Assembly (NCBI GenBank): GCA_030704615.1
Contig: CM060731.1
Span: 74,380,756 to 74,444,755, forward strand
Source of the DNA: Takakia lepidozioides
Taxonomy: Eukaryota; Streptophyta; Takakiopsida; Takakiales; Takakiaceae
Direction: 5' to 3'
DNA: 64,000 bases
In this document: positions 1 to 9,919 of the stretch, piece after piece
Position numbering within the stretch: the stretch's first letter is position 1
How the letters are laid out: the number at the start of each line of letters is the position of its first letter
The notes under the pieces: model-generated
What the model was told of the DNA's origin: nothing
The model's database searches: none
The model's input: the letters and a program-made list of their open reading frames with translations, nothing else
Program-made: the position numbers and the translations under genes

Positions 1-858
1 TGCATGTATTTTTGTATGTTGGAGGGTTCATGTTTTTCTGCTTTCCGAAAACTTGCTTTCCTCATTCGACCTCCGACAAGGAAATGCGGCGCCACATTTC
101 CAAGTATCGTCGTAGGTACTGGTAGAGGCGGCCTTCGCCAACACCAAACCGCTCCGAAATTTCGCACGTGCGAACCCTAATGCGGCACCTTATTTCCCAG
201 TTCAGTTGCAAACCTTTCCCGCCGAATACCCGAAGAAGACATAATTGTGAAGTACTGCAGACTGTATTGGTGCACACTCCATTGGTTCAATCGCGGCAAA
301 AGGGTCAGCTTCATTCCAATGTTAAGGCATGTAAAACCGCGGAATACTCTATACAGGCCAGTATGCGACGTCCTTTTGCAGTGGTATACTGGATTTCCCG
401 TTGCACGGTCACTTATTTCCATGAGCGGATCTATAAAACCATGAGCGGACTTGTTACTGACGACATATCTTCGCCGCATTACATGATCTGGAACGTCCAA
501 AAACGGCAAGGTCAAATAAAAAAAACTATTATTTTAATACTTGTTTAATCTGCCGCATTTCCAAATTTGGAGGAGTCCGCTCATGAAATCCGCGTATCTT
601 AGACTTCGGCTCACCGCTCATGCGGCTCATGCGGCTCATGGCTCATGGTTTCTGCTCATGAAATAGTAAACCTCTGGTGGGGTTGATAACACAGAATTTG
701 TTGGGCACCGTTTCGTGTCTTGATGACACTGTTCTTCAGGTTTGCATCTTCCCTAAGTGCTCCCTTATGAATTATTGACTTCAGTTGTGATTCACTACTC
801 TATGTAAGGCGTGATCTCTTGCTTCCCTCTCTCTCTCACACACTATAAACACACTAGA
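1..858. other. Non-genic leading stretch
   Basis: No gene can be supported here. Short open frames on both strands overlap each other and match no family I know. The only visible structure is a scatter of short ATGAGC-type words (CATGAGCGG twice near 420-450, and several head-to-tail GCTCATG units between 578 and 660). A pyrimidine-rich stretch at about 825-845 lies just ahead of the aldo-keto reductase fragment. Confidence 0.4.
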
Positions 859-1064
859 AAGTACAACAAGACACCGGCACAAATTGCGATGCACTGGGGC
901 ATTGAGCACAAGACAATTATCATTCCTAAGTCAGACAAGATGGAGAGATTGAAGTAGAACCTTGATGTTTTTGACTTTGAGTTGACCGATGATGATATCA
1001 AGCCCTTGACAAAAGCCTGCGCACCAACGACCCTGAGAAATTTTTGTGTATCAATCTCTTCTGA
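859..1064 (+). pseudogene. Aldo-keto reductase C-terminal fragment
   Basis: Translation from 859 gives the C-terminal hallmarks of NADPH-dependent aldo-keto reductases: a KTPAQIAMHWG-like helix, then an IPKS motif followed by a conserved Arg (the NADP-binding segment), then an NLDVFDFELTDDDI segment. An in-frame TAG replaces the expected Glu codon just before NLDVF. A frameshift near 1015 is needed to reach the family's tail (RTNDPEKF-like), which stops at 1062-1064. No N-terminal barrel is visible upstream, so this is a decayed terminal fragment, probably the last exon of an old duplicate. Family assignment rests on motif recognition only. Confidence 0.65.
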
Positions 1065-2079
1065 GGATGAGTTTGATTGGTGGGTGTTGCTTACAATCTA
1101 AATATGTTAGCATGTTTCATCTGCACCTTGAGACACTAACCAATTTCATACTGCCAAGCCTTTATAGTGCCAATATATGGCTATGTACATATACCAAACA
1201 TGATACCACTGTAAGAGTATCAAAGTCTAAGAGTTGATATATTAAACTCTTTATCGAACACACAGCCCAATTGCAACATGATACCTTTGTAAGGGTATCG
1301 AAACAAGATTATTGGAGATAATTCTCGAAATGAACATGTCTTTTGTTTTCTCTGGGGTTGTGTCATGGGGGCCAGATACTAGTGCCAGGGGAGTACATGA
1401 TGATGCAGGGGAAGCCATTCATCAATTGTGAGGTTTGAAATTGTCTGTTTCTTTCAGACCTAGCCATATTTCTTTTGCCAGTGAATCAGAGGAAGTTGAA
1501 GCACTTCTGAGTAAGCCATCTGTCTCCCAAAGGGTCCCCCAAAAAATGAGATGGAGCTAACCCTGGCATGCACATCAAACCCATTTAGCTCACAAGCAGT
1601 TTAAGGAGGTTTGCATAAACATTTGGCCAAGGTTTGAGGGCTTTGCCTCATTCCAACAACAGTATTTACCAAAGCACATAACGTGCTTGTAATAACACTT
1701 GGGCTGCATGTGGGGTTCATGGGATGCTGAATGGAAGTTGAGGAATTTGAAAGGCTGGAGTGGGAATCGAGAGCATGAATGCTGAGCAGATCGGATGGTC
1801 GTCCAGGACCATATTCAAATTCCAAAAGCTGCAAGAAATGGAAAACAACAAAATGCAGGTCAACTTCTCATGTATCCAGGCATTGCCGTGGACTCACTCA
1901 CTCAATCACTGAGATTTAAATTAACTTAAGTCTGCAATATGACTGGTTACTCAGAATTTGGTTCTCAGTGTGAGTAAAATTGATTAAATTGATGCCCCTA
2001 AACTGAAACTCCATGTCAAATAGATATAAGAGCTGGTTGAAGGCACTGTGTACTGGAGAAAAACCAACCACATAGTCAC
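1065..2079. other. Intergenic or intron-like stretch
   Basis: No supported gene. Two short words of the form GATACC(A/T)(C/T)TGTAAG(A/G)GTATC occur at about 1201 and 1280 and recur near 3851, so they belong to a dispersed short repeat. A 77-codon minus-strand frame at 1601-1834 has no recognisable motif. It could be an exon of the ITPK-like gene remnant next to it, but I cannot support that. Confidence 0.3.
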
Positions 2080-2188
2080 AAAGGTCTAGATCGGCCACAT
2101 CCTGAAGCATCGACTGCCTGTTTCGCAGCTGTTGAATGGCTTCTAGTGGGTTTGGCACAATCACGTCTGGATACTTCTGCTTAAAATC
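2080..2188 (-). pseudogene. ITPK-like exon fragment
   Basis: Read on the minus strand, a TTTGTAG acceptor is followed by a short exon whose product contains a PDVIVPNPLEAI segment and an LRNRQSMLQDVADLDL segment. This pattern is typical of plant inositol-tetrakisphosphate 1-kinases (inositol phosphate metabolism, ATP-grasp fold), where a proline-rich turn precedes a conserved H/R-N-R-x-S/Q-M-L helix. No other ITPK exon, in particular no ATP-grasp core, is evident nearby, so I treat it as a fragment. The open frame runs on to 1916, but that part does not look like the family. The motif is short, so confidence is moderate. Confidence 0.5.
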
Positions 2189-2627
2189 CTACAAATGCAC
2201 AAGCACCAGATCAGCAACATGGCCAAAGAGTAAGTGAATTGGACTCCCAATGTACCCATTTACATGCTTAATCCTAAAGCAGTCACTGTATCCACAGCCT
2301 CAAAATATGTACATAGCCTCGGCCTACAACTTTTATGTTGTATGCACCCATTTAGCAAAGGTTCCTGGGAGCTATACTTGAGGCTAGGAAAACCACCCGG
2401 CGCCTACACAGCCTGCAAACCACATTCCTCTAGGTAGGACAATAGCGACATAGCCTCCCTACAATGGAGTAGTGTAGTCCGTATCTTTGTACCATTATTT
2501 GGGCACTTTTCTTAGGCAACTAGAATGTCAAAAAGAGAGTAAGAAGAAACACACAAACAAGTCTCAGAATTTTCTCCATACTTACAAGGTGAAGGTAGCC
2601 AAAAAAGAGGCCCTGATTCGATTTGTT

Positions 2628-5600
2628 CTACATTCCTTCCTCTTCATCATCATCATGCTCCTCCTCCTCCTCCTCCTCCTCATCTGCATCGTCGTCATTT
2701 GTTTCTTCCTCCTCTCCCTCATCTCCTCCATCATTGTTTGTCCCTTCTTCATCCTCCGTGTTTGCATTGTCGTCATTGTCTAGTTTCTTGTCTACACAAC
2801 ATGGAAACAAAGTACACATCTTAGAGTCCAATTGGCATGTTGAATAGAAACATAGCATGAAATATTTGACAAGTGAACACTCACACTTTTCACTTTTCTT
2901 GTAGCGCTCGGTCGCTAAAGCACACGCTTTGGCACGAAGGGGATCCACGAATCTCCACTTCTCCATCTCTGCATTGACGTACGTCTTGACAAACTCTGCC
3001 TTTGTCAATGTGAACACCAACGATCTACAAATTATTTAGTCACAAGGGTTAGTTTGAAATCGCACTGATTGGTGAACACATGTACGATATAAACAAGAAG
3101 TATGCAAAGGCAGAATAATACCTTTGTTTGCAGCTTTCTTCCTCATGGTAGGTTAGCAAGCTGTTGGCCACCTCTTTTCGCAACTTGCGACGAGGCATCT
3201 TCCAGTAATCCTTGCCATCCCTATAGATTCTTTTCATCCGTGCCAAGTCTTGCTTGTAACCCCTAATCAGTTTGTACTGAGCAAGTTTGTTCCTCACCCA
3301 CTTACCAGTCGCATTCGCACCCACGATATCATCCAAGGTCTTAGCTGATAAATCGCCCCCTCCCCATTTGCGAATCCCGAAGTGGTCGTACACATCTTCA
3401 TCGAACAATGTTGCCAACAATGGTGCTTGCTTGCTCTTGCTTTCCATGGCCATAGAACCACCTTGTGCCATTTCCCACAGTCGCTCCGCTTTCAATTTGA
3501 ACCTGTAACGCGCCTTGTTCTCATACACCCTCTTTCTCTTATCTGCATCCCCATAGATCTTCATGTTCGTTCTATGGTAATTTTGTTTTCTCTTCTTCCC
3601 ATCCGTAGGGCGACCAGGCTTACCTGGAAGGAGGCGAGGACCTCCACACTTTACCACAAGGTGGTTTTGGAAGTTATGTTTGTCCTTCCAACCCATGGAA
3701 GGTCCTTCGCCGCAGATCAAACAAAACCAATGTCCATTCTCCCGTTTGTAGTGCACCCCCTCTTGTGCAAACGAACCACCTAAATAACATAGATAGTGGA
3801 TGTGTGAAATTAGGCATACCAGGGTTTTAGAAATGGAGATTCACCTACATGATGATACCTTTGTAAAGATATTTGTCTCTAGGCATCTATTATACTTCTG
3901 TGTTTTAGCACTACACCTATCCTGCACATAATGCACATACCTCTGTACAGAAAAGACACCTTTTAATACCTCTGTGGAAGTAAAGACGTTGCATACAATC
4001 CAAGCAATAAAAGAATGAAAATGTACTTGAAACTAGGAATCCCCTAGGAGTCCCAAGAGTTGTAAATAAGCATGAACTTACTTCCTTGCCCTCCTAGCAC
4101 TCCTTGCCCTCCTCCTGTACGCGCCGGCTCTGTCGAGGTAACAGGAGTTGGTACGACGTCACTGTTTGCTACAACAGACACAACGCAAGATGAAGGGGCT
4201 TCATGACGTCTTGACTTCACTTTGATACGCTTCACTGTTATGTTGGATCTTCCCATGTTTAGATACCTTCCTGTCTCCTGGAAAAAACAATGTTGTTTGA
4301 AAAGCTCGGTGCTCTGAGCTCGTAGCACTGGACCCCTATTCCTATCTTCACAAAAAGACCATGTTGTTATAGGGCAGAGAACACACCCTGAAGTTGTCTA
4401 CTGCTGCCTGCAAGCTCTTGAGATGTGGTTCTTTTTTTAGCAGATTGGCCAGCAACCTAATATTGCGGAGACAATAAACACTCAACAGTCACACTGACCA
4501 TGAACCTAAACTTAATTCCAAGCATTACAGACGAGCCATGACACAAACACTAACCCCTTCACTCCAATTGTTCTTCATGTGTTTTGCTCACAGACTAGTT
4601 TACCAGTTAGGGCCTTCTTGCTCACATCTTCAAAGAATACAAGCACTGCAAACACATGTTGCTGGCTAGCAAGGTTCAAGTCACACCCTTCCAATGGAAA
4701 TGACAGCAGAAACAAAATGAAGCCGCCCAACTCCCTAAACTCATTTCCAAACATTGTTAACCATGCTGAGCACCACATCTGAAATAAGCATGTCTCAGAT
4801 TGATTTAGATATGTACCTTGTCACGAGTGGTGCATGTAGCTTCCCTGTACCCACAGTAAACCCTGACTATTGTTACAATTTGCACAAAAGCTTGTCAAGT
4901 AACTTTCACACCTACTCTTATCCTTGAGGTCATCCAACATGTCCTCCCCCATGTCACAGACTGGAAACAAGTTCAGGGAAGTTTTCTGCCTAACTTCATT
5001 TTCATCAGACAATCTCATGGCAACAGACATGGCTGAGGACACTAGAGCCTCTAAGTCAGACTTATCCAGCAGGGTCAAGCCTTGCGGATACAGGTCCAGG
5101 TCCTTGAGGATCTCTTCTACTCTCTTCTGCCAGGACTTAGCCTGTTTGCCAGGGCGGTCCTGTTTCCAAGATATAGAGTCGATTAATTTAGGATATCTGG
5201 TGTTGGGCATATGTTGCAGCTGACCCCACCATCTGACCTTGAATTCATGTCGTCGGGAGCTGAAGGACGGAATGCCAAACTCACCCCGAACAGCCACATT
5301 GGTTGTTTTGGAGCATGCTGACATACACTCCTTAACCACCCCCACTTGAATGGATTCTAGAGACTTAGCCTGGTTGGAGTTATCAACCCATATAGCAGAT
5401 CCGTACTCCAAGGCAGGTCTAATAACGCGACAAAGCATGGTTTTCTTAACCTCAGAGTTGACCCCTCTGCAGTGGAAAAATTTAGTGAGCCCCAGAGCTT
5501 TGCCCTTGCCAGTTTGAACAACTTTCCGGATATGTGCATCCCAATTACAATTGGAGGAGAACTCAACGCCCAGGTAAGTGTAGGAAGGGAGGACCGGGAT

Positions 5601-7370
5601 CTCTTGGCTACCCCACTGCCACTTAAGATCACTTCCTCCCTCTCCTCTGTCGTTGAATGCTACCACTGCACATTTGCTGACATTAGCCTCTAGCCCCCAA
5701 AGATCAAAGTATGTCTTCGCGCAATCAATAAACTCCTGGAGATTGGTTGGAGTCTCCCCTATGCCTGCGAAGTCATCCGCAAACATAAGGGCTGGTATGG
5801 TGGTATCACCCACCCTTAACCCAAATCCCTCACTTTCCACATCCTCGAGGAGTTGATTAATGAAAACATTGAAGAGCAGAGGGGAGAGAATACATCCTTG
5901 AGCTACACCTTGGTCTAAGTCAAAGAAGTTGGACTTCTGTCCGTTACACATCGGCACACTGGGGGAACTCAATTTTGTCCATTATGATATAGTCCACAAT
6001 GGAACGTTCCCCAGTTTGGGGTTTCTCACGAGTCCACTGCACTTGGTCACCTCTTGTCCTGTTATTCAAGGTCAAAAGCTGAAGCTCTTCTAGACAGTTA
6101 ATTAACCGTCTGCCATTAGAATTCAGCTCGTCCTCACCAAAAGGTCCAATGATATCGTCTTGATGGATCCCTTTGCCCACCCAGGCATTGAAGTCCCCCA
6201 ATAGTACCACCTGACCTTTGGCAAGGAACGAAGCACAGTCCAGCTTCAAAACTTGTGAGGCCTTGTCTGCGTCAGCACACAGGGTCCCCTCTGTGGGCAT
6301 GTAAACACAACGGACAAAGAGGTCCAGCAGAGTACTCATGCCGCCCTTCAAATTCAGTTTTAGCCAGATCCTATGCTCGTACCTCAAACCCTTGTTGATA
6401 ATTTCACAATTGTCAAACAAGAAATCACGGACGAACTTATGTGAGATTGAATTGATGCGGGACTCTATTAGAAGCACTTTTGGTCATTGCAACCTTCAAC
6501 GTACCCCTGTTATCAAGTCTCGAGATGGTACCATTAACCATGAAATCCAAGCCTAAGCTAGAGCATGTAGTTTTAAAGGACACATCGTCCATCCTGGGAT
6601 TCACCCCAAAAACTACACATGAAGCCCTAGATTTGGCATAAGTAACCAATTCCCAGGGATCACCCTGAGGAGTGTTGATGTTGATAGGAGCTAATTTTTT
6701 GATTGTTTTCGCAGGCCATAAGTTTAAGCACAGGAACCAACCCGAGCCCAAGTGCCAAGTATGCTAGACAGAGCATACGACTGCCCAATTTGGGCGGAGG
6801 GGCTGCCCCCAAGCGGTAGGAGTCCGCTTGTTACCATTCAGAGATCACACTCCAGGGAGTTGCAGGGAATGGCCCGTGTAGGCATATTCTAAAGAGGGAA
6901 AGGCCCCAAGCTTTCCAACTAAATCCAATGCACTACCTTACCTGAAGCAAAACGCTTAAGGTCGAAACAAACAATGACACGAGGTCAGAAGGCCGACATT
7001 TAGTGACAGAGACATTAATGTACTCCCGTTTCAAGTCCACCCAATGTCAATAGGCTTCCTAGAAGACAGGGAGAAACACGAGAGAGAGAGAGAGAGAGAA
7101 ATGAAATGAAATAGGGTCTGGTTGTTTGTTTCTCCCTTGGCACCTAAGGTGATATTAGTTGTCCTCCGCATACATATCCAGCACACCAGAAAGAGAAGAA
7201 AGCTCTTTGAACTTACTTGAAGCATCTTGTATTTCCGAGGGTGCAACATCCTTCATACTCAGGATGGACACGGTTGCCTTACCAAATGTGTCAGCTCTGC
7301 TGCTGCCTCTTCCTTGGCCTCTTCCTGTCCACCCAACCATGACACGTACCATGAAAAACTCACTTGACAT
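2628..7370 (-). CDS. Unrecognised multi-exon gene with Cys/His motif and acidic tail
   Basis: Likely exons in transcription order: 7370-7217 (starts MSSEFF, ends at a strong GTAAGT donor), possibly 4924-4817, then 4778-4604, 4456-4387, 4277-4082, 3779-3122, 3024-2885 and 2791-2628. Splice signals fit well (for example TTATTTAG before 3779, GTGAGT after 2885, TTGTGTAG before 2791). The large exon has a C-x2-C...H...C cluster (WFCLICGEGP, then HLVVKCGG) resembling a single BED-like or C2HC finger, followed by a Lys/Arg-rich region. The last exon is almost purely Asp/Glu, about 50 residues, which suggests a nuclear protein. The LINE at 4925-7065 lies between exon 1 and the rest and may have destroyed an exon. 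I do not recognise the family; a domesticated transposase-like DNA-binding protein is one possibility. Confidence 0.5.
4925..6751 (-). pseudogene. LINE ORF remnants (EN and RT fragments)
   Basis: Three overlapping minus-strand frames (6751-6437, 6477-5944, 5972-4821) are pieces of one LINE polyprotein. The middle piece contains the endonuclease segment with LLGDFNAWVGKG and RSIVDYIIMD. The last contains GVAQGCILSPLLFN, the catalytic FADD with its LMF lead-in, and a long thumb/connection region. Frames are broken at both deletion junctions. The final about 35 residues of the last frame (after DDLKD) are not LINE-derived and belong to the flanking sequence. Confidence 0.8.
4925..7065 (-). mobile_element. 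LINE copy 1, internally deleted
   Basis: Same family as the LINE at 9595-14449 and nearly identical to it over the retained parts, including the 5' leader. It keeps the 5' leader (about 7065-6750), part of ORF N-terminus and endonuclease (6751-5944) and the second half of the reverse transcriptase plus thumb (5972-4925), including the F-A-D-D catalytic box. Two internal segments are missing relative to copy 2: one equivalent to about 10255-11080 (N-terminal repeats and start of endonuclease) and one equivalent to about 11560-12935 (end of endonuclease and first half of RT). Homology stops at about 4925, well short of the 3' end of copy 2. It cannot encode an active protein. Confidence 0.85.
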
Positions 7371-7508
7371 TTCTATCACACTCTTCTTATTGAGTAAACC
7401 AGAAACAATAGACAATCATGTAGCCAAGTGCTACGCGATGAACAGATGTAGAATGTAACAAGCGAGGACTGGGATAAAAACAGAGGTAAGAATGCGTACG
7501 TTGCCAAT

Positions 7509-7757
7509 CCCTCTGTAGGTATACTAAACAGGGCAACTACCTCATAACGATACCTCAACCTGCATATAGGCTGATTTGACCAGGTTTCTTTGTAAGTCAG
7601 GCGCTATACCTCTGGTGGTATACTAAACAGGGCTACTGTCTCATGACGATACCTCCGCATAAATATAGATTAATTTGGCCAACTTTTCTTGTAAAATGAA
7701 ATACTATACCTCTGTAGATATATCAAACAGGGCTACAACCTAATGACGATACCTCTA
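7509..7757. repeat. Tandem repeat, ~100-bp unit, 2.5 copies
   Basis: Units start at 7509, 7608 and 7708 (spacing 99 and 100). Each begins with CCTCTG followed by a TATACTAAACAGGG-like core, then an ATGACGATACCTC-like word, and continues through an AT-rich half containing TTTCTTGTAA. The third unit is truncated after about 50 bp. Divergence between units is roughly 20-25% by eye. The GATACCTC word is related to the short dispersed words at 1201, 1280 and 3851. Confidence 0.75.
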
Positions 7758-7904
7758 CTAGTATATATGTGTAGTATATATCTCTCCTTTAGGCTACGCG
7801 ACTCATGTCGTGACTTAGGCCTTACCACAAGCAAAGGATGGACGGGCAGCAGGAATAGACGGGCCAACATGTATATTCAGCTTATACTCTCGTATGTATA
7901 TGTG

Positions 7905-7966
7905 TATACGATACATATACATATACATATATATATATATGATAATATATTATATATATTATATAC
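7905..7966. repeat. AT-rich microsatellite
   Basis: A run of (TA)n, (CATATA)n and TATATTA units with no coding potential. A long TA tract such as this is a likely site of length polymorphism. Confidence 0.85.
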
Positions 7967-9224
7967 AAAACTGCGTTAAAAATTATAGATTACAATTCAA
8001 TTGAATTGCAAATTAGGGTTAGTTCAATTGAATTGGCATCTGATCAAGTGAATTGCGCTGCATTTCACATCAAGGCCTTTTTGGAATTCCCTAGATGGAG
8101 CTCTCATGGGCTGCTGGAGCTGAGGTCTTCCTGCACAAGACCACCTTGCTGACCCCTACCTTAGATCCATCTCAATCGGGCGCTCAATTCAGGTGTGACA
8201 GGTGCCCAAGAGTAACATATTTTCTTTTTAGCTCAATCCATGGAGAGACCAAAAAAATATTAAAAAAATTCTAAGGCCAAAGGCCCAAAATGGGTCTAGT
8301 GGACGTTTTAGGGATTCAGGGTTATGCATGCATCCAATTAAATTTGTAATTAAACATTATAAGGACTATGACCCCACACTATGCCAGGGACCAACCATCA
8401 ACGAGCTTTCCTCACGCAAATCTTCTCCTCCTTCGCTTGGACGGAGCCTGGTGCTTGGCACCTCACGGTGAGGTTATTTTCTATAGTTCTCCATATAATT
8501 ATTTTTGAGCGGTCACTCTTGGATGTTTCCCCTTCAACGAGTGGTTGTGGGTTCAAACCACCCTGTTGGTTGTTCCAAAGGTGTTCACCTTCCTACCGAA
8601 AGGCAGTAGCCTTTCTTGATCAAGTGACACCATAAGTTGCTTCAGCATCGCGTCCACCTTTTTTCTTTTAATAACAACAACAAAGGCTAGTGGATCATAT
8701 AACCCTCTCCACATCCCAAGTAAGATTTTCCACCTCACTTGGCACATGGAACCAAGTGAAATCCAATGGGCCAACTAAATACAAATATAAAGGCATATTG
8801 TCCTAATTACGTAGAAATAAATCATTTTCAGTTAATCATAACTAAAACATGCATGACGGCTGTTGTGCACCTAAGCATTGCACCACAACATACATTATTA
8901 TCCAACCACACATTCTAAGCACACAATCCTAGAAAGCTATGCCACAATTACCCCCTAGCTGGTGATTCAAACAGCCGACAAAGTACTAATTCCAATTAGA
9001 TCATCGTTTGGTCTATAACCGCACGTCCCAAAACCCTAAAGTGTATGGATCAAGAGGTCGGGTACAAAGAGAGCCCCGTCTCTGCCTGCAATCCATGATC
9101 TTTAATTGAGTATCCACGACGTCAGAAGTGCTACTCAAGAGGGCACATTCACGCTCCAATGTGCACGTGCCCTCCTGTCCTGGACCCACAATGATGCACC
9201 ATTCATGGAAAAATCCACTTGCCG
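7967..9224. other. Non-genic stretch
   Basis: No supported gene. Near 7995-8050 there are three TTCAATTGAATTG-like palindromic words. Around 8530-8575 the sequence GTGGGTTCAAACC resembles a tRNA-type B box, followed by a C/T-rich downstream part, so a degraded tRNA-derived SINE is possible, but no convincing A box is seen. The remainder is AT-rich and shows nothing I can name. Confidence 0.35.
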
Positions 9225-9534
9225 TTACCACAAATATCCTGGCTCTGCAAAAGGAACCATCCCATTGCATCTTTTCATCTCACAACATCCCACGTGCAAG
9301 CCACTTGATGTAAGGTGGAGGAAACATTTCAGAGCCTCCATCCCACGCCCTTGCTGTGCATACCCTGCAAGCATCGCACTCCACGACACCACATCTCGTT
9401 GAGCCATAGTGCTGAACACTCCCTTTGAAGTTTGCATCCTCAATGCACCCACATTTGGCATACAAGTCCACCACGGCGAATGACATCTGGTAATTTGATA
9501 GGCATTCATCATTTTGCCTTGGTTGTCCCACCAT
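9225..9534 (-). pseudogene. PPR gene fragment
   Basis: Two overlapping minus-strand frames contain PPR signatures: LYAKCGCIEDAN in one, and MAQRDVVSWSAMLAGYAQQGRGMEALKCF in the other. Together they make about one and a half P-L-S type pentatricopeptide repeats, broken by a frameshift near 9430. The repeat wording is the same as in the PPR locus at 52-63 kb, so this is a decayed paralogue. No initiation or C-terminal E/DYW part is present. Confidence 0.8.
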
Positions 9535-9578
9535 TGACTGGGGTCATAAAAATATTCATTCCACAGCTTCTCCTCATC
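9496..9578. repeat. Start of ~570-bp tandem unit, split by LINE
   Basis: This stretch (beginning GGCATTCATCATTTTGCC and ending CTCCTCAT) matches the corresponding part of the units at 14936 and 15508. Its continuation lies at 14466, beyond the LINE insertion. Removing 9595-14449 and one target-site copy restores a continuous unit. Confidence 0.75.
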
Positions 9579-9594
9579 TCTGTTACCTGTTTTT
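9579..9594 (+). repeat. LINE target-site duplication, left copy
   Basis: The 16-mer TCTGTTACCTGTTTTT is repeated exactly at 14450-14465. The uninterrupted relatives at about 15011 and 15594 carry a single TCTGTTATCTGTTTTT at this place, so the duplication arose on insertion of the LINE. Confidence 0.9.
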
Positions 9595-9919
9595 TCTCTC
9601 CCTGTCCTCTAGGAAGCCTATTGACATTGGGTGGACTTGAAACGGGAGTACATTAATGTCTCTGTGACTAAATGCCGGCCTTGTGACCTCGTGTCCTTGT
9701 TTGTTTCGACCTGAAGCGCTTTGCTTCAGGTAAGGTAGTGCATTGGATTTAGTTGGAAAGCTTGGGGCCTTTCCCTCTTTAGAATATGCCTACACGGGCC
9801 ATTCCCTGCAACTCCCTGGAGTGTGATCTCTGAATGGTAACAAGCGGACTCCTACCGCTTGGGGACAGCCCCTCCGCCCAAATTGGGCAGTCGTATGCTC
9901 TGTCTAGCATACTCGGCAC

